NCBI GenBank assembly: GCA_037349315.1 | Contig: JBAIAC010000026.1 | Location: 28,301,501-28,365,500 of the forward strand | Origin: Chelydra serpentina | Lineage: Eukaryota; Chordata; Testudines; Chelydridae | Reading direction: 5' to 3' | DNA: 64,000 nucleotides | Shown here: piece by piece, positions 47,397 through 59,161 of the stretch | Numbering within the stretch: the first letter of the stretch is position 1 | Layout: each line of letters begins with the position of its first letter | Notes under the pieces: generated by a model | What the model was told of the DNA's origin: nothing | The model's input: the letters and a program-made list of their open reading frames with translations, nothing else | Database searches by the model: none | Translations under genes and position numbers: made by a program

Positions 47397-48389
47397 TAAA
47401 ACACATTGACACCAAAAATGGCATGTAACTAGAGGGATTTTTCAAATAATGCCAGTGGAAATCAAGGAACTCACAATTCAGCATTCTGTCTTTAAACCTA
47501 TAAGAGTACTTCTGAATGGGAGTTTTGTTAAGAGAGTGTTTCTTGATTTTATAGTGATTAAGCTTAACAAACACAATGTAAAGTTTTCTGTTCTACTGCA
47601 TTGGTTTCAAAAGTAATATAAAGCAATTTCACCACTGCTAAGTTATTACATAGATTATGACAGCATTCTAAGCAATAAGCCCAGGGGTTTGCTTCTGTTT
47701 TTTTGTGAAAAAAATAAATCAATAAAATCCTTTAGTACTGTCAGGAAAAAATATTTTTACAGCGGTTACTATGAGCTTTAGACTACAGTTTAACTAATGG
47801 TCATAGCTGTAAATTATATTAAAACATATACAATTAAATAAAGACTTGCAAAGTATAAATTTGCTGCTGGCAATCTAAAAAAGGATTTTCTTGTTACTCA
47901 CCCATGGGAGTAGGGGTTCTATCAAGGAAGCTTTCCCACTTGTCATACATCATTTCAAAGAGACATATATAGCCTGGAAACTGCTCTAAGGCAGCTGCAA
48001 GCAAGTGTCACTTTGAGTTAAATGCATTATTAAACTGTTGGGAAATTTTACATCATGGGTCATTTATCTATGCTAAATTGGGTCAAAAGCCTCTACACAT
48101 GCCTAGATAAATGAGAAAGAAGAGAAAAATTCTCTCTTGGGAAGAAATACTTTGACAACCTCTTAGAGTCCATGTTGTTATTTTTTGGTAGATATGGAGA
48201 AAAATGACTTGCTAAGTATATTTATTCATAAAAGAGGGTGCCAAATACTCATAAAATAGGTTACCAAATATTCCCATATGCTGAAATTCTTCCATGCAAA
48301 ATTCTTCCAGTTAAACTGAAGTATTACTTGTTTTGGATGTCTGTATGTTAGAGTTGCTAATAGTAATAAAGCAACATGATGGATATACA
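47397..48389. other. Non-coding stretch, nothing recognised
   Basis: AT-rich, without repeat ends or coding motifs. Confidence 0.5.
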
Positions 48390-49130
48390 GGAGCTGACCT
48401 TGCTCAAAGCTATAGACTAGGGACCGAATGGCTGGGCAGCGGTTCTGCAGAAAAGGACCTAGGGGTTACAGTGGACGAAAAGCTGAATATGAGTCAACAG
48501 TGTGCCCTTGTTGCCAAGAAGGCTAACGGCATTTTGGGCTGTATAAGTAGGGCCATTTCCAGCAGATCGAGGGACGTGATTATTCCCCTCTATTCGGCAC
48601 TGGTGAGGCCTCATTTGGAGTACTGTGTCCAGTTTTGGGCCCACACTACAAGAAGGATGTGGATAAATTGGAAAGAGTCCAGCGGAGGGCAACAAAAATG
48701 ATTAGGGGGCTGGAGCACATGACTTATGAGGAGAGGCTGAGGGAACTGGGATTGTTTAGCCTACAGAAGAGAAGAATGAGGGGGATTTGATAGCTGCTTT
48801 CAACTACCTGAAAGGGGGTTCCAAAGAGGATGGATCTAGACTGTTCTCAGTGGTAGTAGATGACAGAACAAGGAGTAATGGTCTCAAGTTGCAGAGGGGG
48901 AGGTTTAGGTTGGATATTAGGAAAAACTTTTTCACTAGTAGGGTGGAGAAGCACTGGAATGAGTTACCTGGGGAGGTGGTGGAATCTCCTTCCTTAGAGG
49001 TTTTGAAGGTCAGGCTTGACAAAGCCCTGGCTGGGATGATTTAGTTGGGGTTGGTCCTGCTTTGAGCAGGGGGCTGAACTAGATGACCTCCTGAGGTCCC
49101 TTCCAACCCTGAGATTCTATGATTCTATGA
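48390..49130 (+). mobile_element. CR1 LINE, 5'-truncated
   Basis: This is the 3' end of a CR1 non-LTR retrotransposon. It holds the last part of the reverse-transcriptase ORF, then a short untranslated region containing 'gagcagggggctgaactaga' and the octamer tail 'gattctatgattctatga'. The untranslated part is shared with the tails of the two SINEs in this window. That fits the view that these SINEs are mobilised by CR1 machinery. 5' truncation is the normal outcome of CR1 insertion. Confidence 0.93.
48393..49044 (+). pseudogene. CR1 reverse transcriptase C-terminal fragment
   Basis: The frame starts with '[19 protein letters not shown]', continues to '[20 protein letters not shown]' and '[18 protein letters not shown]', then shifts frame near 48643 to '[19 protein letters not shown]' and again near 48782 to '[20 protein letters not shown]'. 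It ends in '[16 protein letters not shown]' and a stop at 49042-49044. These blocks are the C-terminal region of CR1 ORF2 after the polymerase fingers and palm. The endonuclease and catalytic polymerase motifs are missing. Only two frameshifts in about 215 codons indicate a fairly recent copy. Confidence 0.92.
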
Positions 49131-50550
49131 AGGTTCCTGACTCTCTTCTCAGTGGGGGTATTTAAAAAAAGGCATCTTTGTAATGAAAACAGAGTAAAAT
49201 AAATTTCTGAAATGTTAATAAAGTGTTGTAAGAATGGGATTTAATTTAGTAAGCGAGATGAATGTTATGTTTGGTAAATCAGATAGGGCCAAATATTCAG
49301 TCCTTGGCACATACATTGCCGGACATTTCTAGATATCATGATGTGTATCATTAAACAAGTTGCGGCCACTCTGGTAGCCAATTTTAGAAAATTTAACAGA
49401 ATTGTGAACTCACACATGAGAGAAGAATTGAGCCAGTAATGGTTCTTCAAAGCATATTGAAATTCTTTCTTTTTGAAAGATGAGGTGTGACATATTGTTG
49501 CACTTTGCCCATTGCACAGAACACCCATAAAGAATAATCAAGCTAACAATTGTAAAAGGAGCTCTGGGGTGTGGGAAGAGATATTGCTGTGATTTGGAGG
49601 CAGCTTCACATGGTGTGTTTCTGGTAGAGACAAAGATTTGGTATTGGTGTCAGGTTTGCAGCTCCTTGGGCTAGCTGAATTAATGTGTACGCTTGACATG
49701 GCTTTGAGTAGGATAACCTCTCACAGCACAAGCCCATTCTACCAGATGATCCATAAATTATTATTGGTTCAGAGGGTCGTCATACAACTCTTCCTTTTGG
49801 ACAAAAGATCAGGAGATAAGAAGTGTATGGTAGCAATACACAGCTCAGGTGTTTGGGAAGGAATTTTCTACTGGGATTACATCACCTCTGAGTAGCTTCA
49901 AGGGCCAACATTAAAAAAAAAAAAAACCATCGGTGAAATTCTTAAATATCTACTCCAAAATGCTTTAGTGAGCATTCCTCTAAATTATACTGGCCTCAGG
50001 CTGAAGACGGGCAATATTTATTCATGGACAACTAATAGGTTTGAGGTCTGGTACCTCATAGCCTTTTTAGGTCTAACAAGAGGAGATTGAGCTCATCAGA
50101 AATCCAGGAACGTGATTTTAGTCCACTCCAGGTAATAGTCCAGGTCCTATTTTCACATCAAGATGATGGAGAATGAGCTCACCGAATGGGCAAATGGACA
50201 TAGGGATAAATTTTGGCAGGATAAATTAAATATTAAACGTAATTCCAATACATTTAATTGTTTGGAACAAATTTAGGAGGCATTCTTAGCACTATCTTGC
50301 CAATGAAAAAGTTATTTTATAAGTAACTAAGTCTTAGTTCCTAAGTATTTTAAAGGTATATCAGTCCCTAAACCTTGGTATACTGTCTGTTGCCTGCTAA
50401 ACGACTTTTCATTTTACAAACTTGAGCTCACAGGATATGAATGACTCAAAAAGAGATTTCATCACAGTAGATGGGATTGTATTGACTCCATGAGAAAAAG
50501 AGGTATTTAATTTTCTCTTTAATGAAATAAACTGCCAACACGAACCTTTC
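49131..50550. other. Non-coding stretch, nothing recognised
   Basis: No coding motif. A short A homopolymer at about 49912-49926 could be a retroposon tail, but nothing upstream is recognisable. Confidence 0.45.
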
Positions 50551-50687
50551 CCAGAAGTGAAGAACTCTGTGATGCTCAAAAACATCTCTCTTTCACCAGC
50601 AGAAGTGGGTCCAATAAAAGAGATTATCTCACCCACCTTGTCTCTATTATCCTGAGACCAACAGAGCTACAACTACACTGCATACAA
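50551..50687 (+). mobile_element. Second Penelope-like family, 3' end
   Basis: 'cagaagtgaagaactctgtg', 'gtgggtccaataaaagagat', 'cacccaccttgtctcta' and 'gagaccaacagagctacaac' form a 3' end related in plan to the copies at 47 kb (a 'gaagaag'-type start and an 'aacacggctac'-type tail) but with a different middle. I associate this sequence with a frequent turtle repeat. The formal class is uncertain. Confidence 0.6.
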
Positions 50688-51102
50688 CATGAACCTGAAC
50701 ACTCGGGGCTGGAATCCATAAAATACTCCATAGATGTTACTGCTGATATGTTCATGGCATACACACAGGGCTAGATTCACAAAGAAACTTAACTGGGGTG
50801 ATGCTCAGTGTCACCACAACTACATTTTACACAACTAGAAAATCCCTGGGATTCACAAAACCTGAGTTCAGCCTCTAGTCTTCCTTTACAATGGATGGGG
50901 AAAGATGGGCACCCCAGAATGGGACTCAGAAAAGCCAGCATGCTAGGTGGCCTCTCGCATAACCTAGCCAATGGGTGGGGGGGAGAGGTGTCAAGATGAG
51001 GGAAATGTGCTAAACCCTGCCCCTCTCTTCAAAATAGACACCTAAGGCACCTTTGCCATTTTTATCAACAACGTGGGGCATGGAGCAACTTTCTCATAAC
51101 TT

Positions 51103-51161
51103 TTAGCCCAGTGCCTAGGAACCTCACCTGGAATGTGGGAGATCCCCAGTTCAAGTCCCCC
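51103..51161 (+). repeat. tRNA-like module, plus strand
   Basis: A-box-like 'tagcccagtgcctagg' (51103-51118) and B-box-like 'agttcaagtcc' (51149-51159) are spaced as in tRNA-derived sequences. It aligns well with the minus-strand module 51181-51235 ('cctcacctggaatgtgggag' against 'ctcatctgtgaggtggcag'). A proper acceptor stem is absent, so this is not a tRNA gene. Confidence 0.6.
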
Positions 51162-51180
51162 ATCTGCCTGAGGGGAGAAG

Positions 51181-51235
51181 GGATTTAAACAGAGATCTGC
51201 CACCTCACAGATGAGTGCTCTAGCCATTGGACCAC
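51181..51235 (-). repeat. tRNA-like module, minus strand
   Basis: Minus-strand 'gtccaatggctagagcact' gives the A box (about 51214-51231) and 'tgtttaaatcc' the B box (51181-51191). The partner module lies just upstream on the other strand, giving two divergent copies inside one palindrome. It does not fold as a complete tRNA. Confidence 0.6.
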
Positions 51236-51616
51236 TTCCACTCCCACCCCCATTTTGTGTATGCTTGTCAATTTAGGAACCGATGTGCTAGGTAAGCTCT
51301 GAGCATGCTTACCAGATCAAGCCCTACAGGCAAATTAAGTAGAGGGACACCTGTCTTCCCCTGGTTCGTGCATTGCTCTGGGGTTAACATCTGGATGCCC
51401 GGCATAAGGCTGCAGCACACATTCACAGAGGGAGAAGCTTAGCATCTAGCAAACTTTTACTGCACACATTTAGACACCAGGAGAGCTAAGGCACCTACAG
51501 GCCTTGGGGGCAACTGAGTGAGAGTTTCGTGAATCCCACTGGGGGGGGCCTGATTCTGGGATCTAGGCTACAAAAATGGCATTTGGGCTCCTAAAGCTTT
51601 TTGTGAGTCTAGCCCT

Positions 51617-52116
51617 CAGAATCAAAACATAACTAATCCATGATCTATACTCTAAAAATAGCCCATTGGTACCATTTGGGTGGGCATAATCTCTTCTTGC
51701 ATTTTGAATAGCTCCATGTCACAACAGATGATAAAAAGTCATGGTGGACCTTCCTGCAGAGTAGCTTATTGGTAGAACTGAGCCTTTTTTGTTAGTCATC
51801 AATTTTATGTAGATTTTTATTATATAATGACTTAAATGAAAGGAAACAATTTTATTCAACACATTGTTCATTAAGAAGCAAAAATGTACATTTTGGTATC
51901 ATGTTGAGGATATTAATTTCAAATCTAAAATATATAATTAAACCCACTCCTGCCATCTAAATACTACATAATGCAATAGAAATGTCTCTCTCCATTGCTT
52001 TTGGAAGCTTTTTCAGTGCTACTAATATTATGGTATGTTCTGTAGTAATTACACGGATGAGTGACATATCAAGCCCACAATAATATAGAATGGATAACTG
52101 ACTAACAATCCTGTAT
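51617..52116. other. Non-coding stretch next to the large ORF relic
   Basis: This is the 3' flank of the relic at 52117-56216. I could not find terminal repeats here, so the end of the parental element is undefined. Confidence 0.4.
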
Positions 52117-55100
52117 TCAGCATCTGACTGGAATGCCAACTCCATTTAATTCACCATCTTCATTGTCTGAACTCTTCTCCATAGTAACTGTCACATTCTC
52201 CTTATCCTCATCCATGTTCTCACACTTTTGCAGCCTTCATGCTGGAGAGCAGTGGAGTACAGTAGCAAGGCACTGACAATTAGGTAGTTTACATTCTTTG
52301 ATACATTTACAAGCCATCATCTGCAAGACTACCTCAGGGACAGGTAGGCCTTTCATCCATTCTATTGTCAGCTCACCCTCCTCCATAAGCCAGTCATGCT
52401 CTGTTTCATGGCTGGATATGATAGGGTACTTCTCCTGGCTCCTACGCTAGACAGCAGTATTGACACAAAGAGCATGCAGGTAGAGGTAGTCTTTGCATGG
52501 AGGTAGATGGCCAGATTCATATTGTTCAATAGCACTCCAGGACCTGGCCTTCTATTTTCTGAATCTGAATTTTTAAATAGAGAGGTCATTGTACACGTCA
52601 AAATCACATCTACCTTATCAATGTCAGTTCCAGTCTTCAAGTTCAACATAAGGACACTCTCTGACTGATCATCATGTTTTTTTCTCAACATTCATTTTGT
52701 GTACAAAAGCCATTTCACCTGTGATACAGGCAGAAGAACTAGGGATTGTGTCAGCTGCTGTTACTATTTTCTCAAGATTCCTTAAGAGGGCTACTTTATT
52801 TGTCTTCCTTGTGGTACCTCAAAGTTGGCAAGAGCCCAGGGCAATAAACTTCAGTAGTGCTGCAACGCCTCCCAGATATCCAGATTCCCACTTATGGATA
52901 CCTAAAGCATATGGCCAAAACCCTTGTAATCTGACTTTAATGTAATTTCCTTGTTTGAGGCTTTTGTTTGCCTGGATTTCTTTATGTCACTGAATGTCTT
53001 CAGTTTTTACTTTGGCAGCTTTTTGTAGAAGTTCTGGTTTGGCTGCTCTTGTTTCTAGCCTATTATCTCTAAATGCTGTATATGTATCTTCTCCTTTCTT
53101 CTTTGCGTATAACAGATTCTCTCAAATGTCTGTAGGAGCTACACAACCAATGGAGAGCGAGAGTCATTTATTTGGTTCTGCAGAGTAATTGACCCATCTT
53201 CTCCAGTGCATCTGTCAGTGACTGCACATCTTTTTCATCTCTCTTCATCCTTAGTGGGTTAAGATCTGCTTGAGATATGTCAGGTGTCTGGACCTGTACC
53301 ATTTGCCTTTGTTTCCTAAGACAAGTACTTCTGTACTCCTCAATTAGATAATACCCACTCACTGTCTCAGCCTTCAGACTGAATCTTTTGGTTCCACCTG
53401 CTATCTGTATGTTCTTATTGGCTGTCACCTCGAGCGCTGATCCACAGGAATTTTTCCAAAAGGGTCTAATGACCCCATCTGTATAGAGAAACCTCCATTT
53501 TTGAAATAATCATACATCTCAGGATGTTCCATTACCAACCGTGTCATTTGTGTGTAGTACACTGGCAGATATCTTCATAATTCTGCTTGTCATAAGCAAA
53601 ACACCAAAATATTATGGATCTTTATGTGGCTAGGTGGAGAAGCCAGTCACCTTTTCCGAATGATTACATAAACCCAACAACCACACCACCCATACCAATG
53701 TAACTCGTCCAGAATGCTGATAGGTCACTGTTTTCATACCTTGAGAAGTTCAGGTACACATTGAAAAGCTGAATGATCCGAACACAGGATTATGGTTGAG
53801 GACATTATTGAACTGGTCTTGTGTAACGTTGCCATGCAGCTTCTCCATTTGGATTATTATATCATTCATGCCTTGTAAATTAACCATGTGGTGTTCCTCC
53901 ACCCATCCTTCTGGGCTCATCTCAGCAGGGCCCCATGCTCTGATTTATGTAGTCTAACAGCTCAGTTGTACTGGAGTCCTTACATTATACCACTGATGGA
54001 ACTTTCAGCAATAATACCAGACTAAACTGAGACCAGCATCTTAGAATCTTTTCCCAATGATGGACATTATATTGCCTATTGTATGAAATCCTCCCATTCT
54101 GATAATTATGGACTGGAATTTTTTATCATTCTTCCACATCTCCATTGCTGGCTCATTCATAGTTGGCAAATACCCAACATTGTTCTGAGTCACATTGACC
54201 TTTTTCTCTCTCTGGATGTCCAGGAGCTGACCATCTGGTTATTTGCATCTGTTTGCCGGATCAGACACCATATCTGCTTCTTAATTTGAGCATTCTGAAT
54301 GAAATCTTCATAGTCTATCTCCATTGGTTCCATCACAGAAGGGCCAGCTTGGTTAACTGCATCATAAGGAGGAAACACTAATGACAGAGAAGTTATTCTG
54401 TAATTTTTTACTTTCTCTACATGTGGAGGCTACTTGGGTTGTCCAACAGTTGGTGTGTGAGGCTGCACTGCAATACCATTTACTCTCTGTGATGTTCTTA
54501 CACTGCTGAGTATCTCTTCAAGTCTGTCGGTGTTATCATATGCCATAGTTGTGGGGCTGCAGGGATGTGCTTGGAAGGTTTATGCACACCTGCACTAATG
54601 GCATATATGCCATCTTGTGAGAAGGTCTGCATGAATCTTTGAATTTGTGAGGGTGGTGTAGTCTCTTTTGTGTCCCATGTTTACAACACCTTGAGGAAGT
54701 CCATGAGAGATCTTGGTATTGTTGTTAATCGTTATCAAACCTCTCTGGATGTTGAGGCCATGGTTGATCAGTGTTAGCTATCTTAAAATCTGCTTCTATG
54801 ACCATGGGATATCACTTCAAGTCCTGATCAGGGTCTTCTGACAAAAAGTGAATCCAGCTCAAAGGCCATTCTGAGATTCTCCTTGATTAACATTACCTGA
54901 GACAGGTTGCTGTTAGCATCTGATGATGATAATCTCCAGGCTGTTACTGAATTCTGCTTCCATTTTTCTCCAAATGAGTTTTTGTTTGTGTCTTGATTTT
55001 TTCGGCACCAAGAGTGCTCATATTCACCACCAGTTTCCGTGTGAGGTTCACCATTGATACATGAGGCTTTGAAAACAAATCATTGCTAATATTACTGAAA

Positions 55101-56216
55101 AACCTACCACATGCCTTTTTGTCTGTAAGAGAGTATATGCTATAGTCATCGTCTTCATCTTGATGAGACTTGTGCTTTTCTGTTGGCCTTGTGCAGGCTC
55201 CGTAACCAGATCTGTGATTGTGTGCCTTTGCTGCTACCAGCTCTCTTGATGCCACAGCCAATATCTTTCTGTTCATCTTCTTCTCTACTCTTTTCCATAC
55301 ATTTCTATCTGACCTCAGAGCTATTGATTGATACAGTGGCTCTCAGGATTTGGTCCCTTTTCAGATACTGTATACTTTGTAACATAGTATCCAAGACTTT
55401 GTCATACACACTGGTGAATTATGATTTCATTCCCCTTATTGATTTGCATGATTCACTGCCAGTTTCTTCACTACAGCTGCAAAGTTCTGCTTGTTTTTTT
55501 CAAGTTGTTGCAGCGTTTCCTTGCGTGTGAAGATCTTTCTACAAATTTAGGTGATAAGATATACTAGGCAGGGCCGGCTCCAGGCACCAGCCTACCAAGC
55601 ACGTGCTTGGGGCAGCACTTGGAGGGGGGCGGCACTCAAGGTTTTTTTTTTGGTTTGTTTGGTTTTTTAATTTACAAAAAAAACTAATCTTCCTCTGGCG
55701 CCCCTGCCGGGGGAGCGGGGCCGCTGGTGTGCACGGTGCCATGCTCCCGCCGGCGCCCCAGCCGGGGCAGCGGGGCGGCAGGCGTGCTCTGCTCCCCGGC
55801 CGGGGCAGCGGGGCGGCAGGCGTTCTGCGCTCCCCACCGGCAGGGGGAGCGGGACGGCAGGAATGCCGGCCTCCCCGCCGCCCCCTCCCCCCCGGCGTTT
55901 TGGCGGGGCGGCGTTGTTGGGGGGGTGTTTTGGCCAGCGTGGGGGGGGGGGCGGCGCTTGTGGGTTTGTTTTTTTTTGCTTGGGGCGGCCAAAAAGGTAG
56001 GGCCGGCCCTGATACTAGGAACTTCACTGGTGTCTTTATATTGCGCAATGGCAGCACATTTTTGGATTGCTGTCACACTTAAAAGAGTCTTCCATTCCAA
56101 GTCTCTTGGTTTGGTCAGTTCTGGGAAAGAAGCCTCCATTTTACATATCATGCATTTTTTTTAGACCTTTGCTCTGTTTGTGGGCATTTTTTGAGTACCT
56201 CTGAATCAGATTCCAT
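52117..56216 (-). pseudogene. Decayed large ORF of an unclassified, probably mobile family
   Basis: Read on the minus strand, successive frames give one broken protein. Its N-terminus 'MESDSEVLKKCPQTEQ' lies at 56216. A Cys pair 'MICKM' with 'LTKPRDLEWKTLL' follows (about 56085-56150). Central parts include 'KPHVSMVNLTRKLVV' (about 55035-55075) and 'NDIIIQMEKLHGNVT' (about 53830-53870). Then come 'YLPVYYTQMTRLVMEHPEM' (about 53525-53575), 'DPFGKIPVDQRS' (53435-53470) and 'GGTKRFSLKAETVSGYYL' (about 53340-53400). Near the end are 'EWMKGLPVPEVV' and a CXC-type cluster 'CKCIKECKLPNCQC' (about 52262-52312), then an acidic tail and a stop at 52117-52119. Ancestral length is about 1,200 residues after removing the inserted hAT. 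The many frameshifts and stops show it is dead. I recall similar uncharacterised proteins in fish, cnidarians and turtles, but not a named superfamily. Confidence 0.6.
55569..56011. mobile_element. GC-rich non-autonomous hAT inserted in the ORF relic
   Basis: Termini are 'cagggccggctccagg' on the left and, on the right, 'ggtagggccggccctg'. The identical 8-bp flanks 'atactagg' (55561-55568 and 56012-56019) mark a target duplication. The interior is very GC-rich with 'gccggggcagcggggcggca' type repeats, an A/T homopolymer patch near 55640-55685, and no transposase. Frames of 145-172 codons on both strands arise from this GC richness and are not genes. The insertion splits the older minus-strand ORF near its N-terminus and so is younger than it. 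Confidence 0.92.
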
Positions 56217-58189
56217 TATTCATTCAGAAATCATAACCACATCACAGTCAAATCTGAAGCAAACAAAGAGCAAATACATAAATCGTGGGTCACAGTACTT
56301 TATTGTTTGCAACACCTACATACAAGCTGATTTATAGTTGAAAACTAATGATGCTAATGCCTGTGGAATCAAAATATTTTTTTCATATGAAGCATGCCTC
56401 ACCCCATTGTTAGCAGTTGACGTGGTAACCATAAATTAAAAAGAAACTAATGTGCATAGTTTTCATTATTTTAGTGAAAAAAGTAATTACCCCAAATTGA
56501 GTGAAGCTGTATTCATTTTAGCCAAATTATGGACCATACCCATTTCTCTCTGAGTGCCTTCCTTGTATAATTTCCAACATGGAAACAGGCCTAACTCCAT
56601 CTTTAAGCTACCTTTCAGAATTACCAATATACAAATACAATATACAATGTATACCAATATACAAATATTTTTGTATTGTGTATGCACAGACCCTTTAAAA
56701 AAAAAGAAGGTGGGGATTTGCCCACTCAGATGGTACCAAAAAGTTGTCTGGCTCACTGATTCTGAAAGGTTGCAGTGTAACACTACTTTATTTATAAGAA
56801 TTTGGAACTCTAAGACACAACAATTAAATAGAGAAAGAGAAAACAGAGGTACAACTCAACACACCTTGCTCCAGGCTGGCTCTTTTGCAGACTGACTGCT
56901 GATGATGCAGATCATACGCTTCCCTACAGACCCTCTAGCCTGCAAGCAGGACCAAGGAAATCTTTAAAACTTAAACTGATACCTTGTAATTTTAACACTA
57001 TTCACAACTGCTTTGTTCTTTTTCATTTAGCCTTTTCATTTTTCTTACCATAAACTAGAGTTACACAGGTCTCACATAAAATCAGCTAAGCCACACTTTA
57101 AAGTGTTAAGATACCTGTAGATTATCAGAGGCAGATCTTAAGCACTGAACATGTTTCTTTCATCTTTAAATATGAGGGCAGTTTACTTGAATGGCCTTGC
57201 TTGTATCCAGGGAAGCCTAATTAAAATATAAGGCTACCAAGGTAAGTGCTTCAAAAGGGACCCCACTTCAAAAGGGACTCACAGCAAATGTAAATCCAAA
57301 ACTGCTAAGTGTTTGTTACTTGAAATAAGAATGATCAGTTGATAAATAGCAGGCTAAATCTTTTGTGATATCATTGTTCTGAAACAAGTTATGGGCAATA
57401 GTAAACTAGAGCCATCGATTCTGAAAATAGGCAGTAAAAGATCCCATGTGTGATGACTAGAAAACGAACAAACAAATGTTGAAAGGATAAGAAGCAGCTA
57501 ATTTTGTTCTTCTTGAAATCCAAAGATTTTAAGCTTCTTATATTCCTGTAATAACATAATCAGATAATTCTGAAGAGTTAGTTAATGGGCTAGATTCTAA
57601 TGCCATCTGCTGCATTTTTTTCCTGGTTATTACTGACCCCTGGGCCATTTTGGCAGCTGGGGATCAGCATCACCAAAGACATACCACTTGTGCTAAGGGC
57701 TGTAGTGTAGGAGCTTCTTTGGAAGCAATTTAGCAGGATAATATTTTCCCCGGCTCAGGAATCCTCAGGGTTCAAATCTGCTCTGGGGCAGGTGACCAGC
57801 AAAATATAGAATGAACAGACCCAAGAACTGGCCTGTGTAGGATATTGCAGGTAGTAGTTGAAGTCTTGAGAATCGCTGGAAAACTATGATGGACTCATGT
57901 AAAGAAACCTGATTGTCATATTGTAAAGATATTTTCCATTTCTCTCTAGTAACTGATGGAACCTGTTATTTTTCAAAATTCAGAATGAGCTCAAACCATT
58001 TTTCATCACAGCTACCTCACGCCGGTGGTTTTGCAACCTCCAAGTCTCATCCTGAGAAGAGCTGATCACCTGAGTTGACTATTGACTATGCAAGCTTATG
58101 TCAGATAATCAGCATGCATAAGGGGCTTCTCAAGACAGCAAACAGCTGGCCATATCTCTCTATCAGCGTTATAGAGGGCGAACAATTTA
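56217..58189. other. Non-coding stretch, 5' flank of the relic and beyond
   Basis: No terminal repeat matching 51.6-52.1 kb was found. Otherwise AT-rich with unsupported short frames, and one short repeated 'cttcaaaagggac' motif near 57250-57280. Confidence 0.45.
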
Positions 58190-58497
58190 TGAGTTTACCC
58201 TGTATAAGCTTTATACAGGGTAAAACAGATTTATTTGAGGTTTGGACCCCATTGGGAGTTGGGCATCTGAGTGTTGGAGACAGGAACACTTCTTAAGCTG
58301 TTTTCAGTTATGCTTGCAGCTTTTACGGGACGTGGTTCAGACCGGGGTCTATATTTGTAGCAGGCTAGTGTGTCTGGCTCAGACTGGGCAAGGTTCTGAA
58401 GTCCCAAGCTGCCAGGGAAGAAAAGCTCGGAGGTAGTATCGCCACATCAGTTGACAGTCCCAAGGGGGTTTCTGTGATCCAACCCATCACAGTGACA
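58190..58497 (+). repeat. LTR-like dispersed repeat, copy 2
   Basis: Blocks 'ttttcagttatgcttgcagc', 'gtgtctggctcag', 'aggttctgaagtccca', 'acatcagttgacagtccca' and 'gggtttctgtgatcc' match 4355-4549 in order and orientation. This copy is longer on the left, with 'tttggaccccattgggagtt', and ends 'cccatcacag'. A perfect hairpin sits at its left edge (58194-58224). Confidence 0.6.
58194..58224. repeat. Perfect 14-bp hairpin
   Basis: 'tttaccctgtataa' and 'ttatacagggtaaa' are exact inverted copies separated by three bases ('gct'). Confidence 0.95.
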
Positions 58498-59153
58498 CAT
58501 AGAATTTATATAGTCAACATGATGTCTGGAACTGTACGGAATGATAATGAATTTATCAACTATATTGTAATAAATGACAGTACCACGTGGTCATTGCTGG
58601 GTATCACCTGGAACTGCGCCTAGTAGTGTCTTCTGGCAATGGTTCAGACCAAGCTTTTGATCAGATTTTGTTTCACATAGATTTGCACCATGGAGGTTCA
58701 TGTTTTCAAGCTTCCAAAAGTTAAAGTGAATTTTATTTAAAGCTGCCTGATTTCATCACATTTCAGGTTGGTGAGAAACAATCGATTTTCACAGAGTTTC
58801 ATCCTCAAAGCACAACTCTGATCAGCTGACAGGTTTGTGGAAACTCAGAGGAATTTGTAAAGTAATTCTAAAAATGACTATTTGTTGTGTGGTCTTGGGC
58901 TTCATCACAGAAGTTTTATAGAGCTCAGAAACCTGATTCTTATCTCATTTACATCAGTTTTGCATCCATTGACTTAAATGAAATTATTCCTGATTTATAC
59001 TGACACAGGGTCTTATTGAGCCTGTAGTCATTACTGCAGAACCATCCTTCTTATTTGCCATTTCATCTATAGTTTTGTGGATGAACATTTTCCAGACTGT
59101 GGTTTATTAGCTGCAATCTTGATTAGTGAGACTGACCATTTTTACTCATCAAA
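58498..59153. other. Non-coding stretch with a small palindromic patch
   Basis: 58930-59010 ('cttatctcatttacatcagt' and 'cctgatttatactgacacag') resembles the widespread palindromic MITE with 'tttacaccagtg' blocks. Nothing else recognised. Confidence 0.45.
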
Positions 59154-59161
59154 GTTTATAG

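Larger units (their letters stand above)
50767..51616. mobile_element. 850-bp palindromic element with inverted tRNA-like segments
   Basis: Termini are 'agggctagattcacaaag' on the left and 'tttttgtgagtctagccct' on the right, inverted copies with one or two mismatches. Further inverted blocks run inwards, for example 'gggattcacaaaacctgag' on the left against 'ctgagtgagagtttcgtgaa' on the right. The centre contains two tRNA-like modules on opposite strands, listed separately. No coding sequence. It looks like a fold-back DNA transposon that captured or duplicated a tRNA-derived sequence. Confidence 0.8.

Noticed and set aside
55539..56164. Several 110-172-codon frames on both strands
   Set aside because: They lie in a GC-rich non-autonomous hAT with Pro/Gly/Arg-rich translations in every frame, which is an effect of composition.
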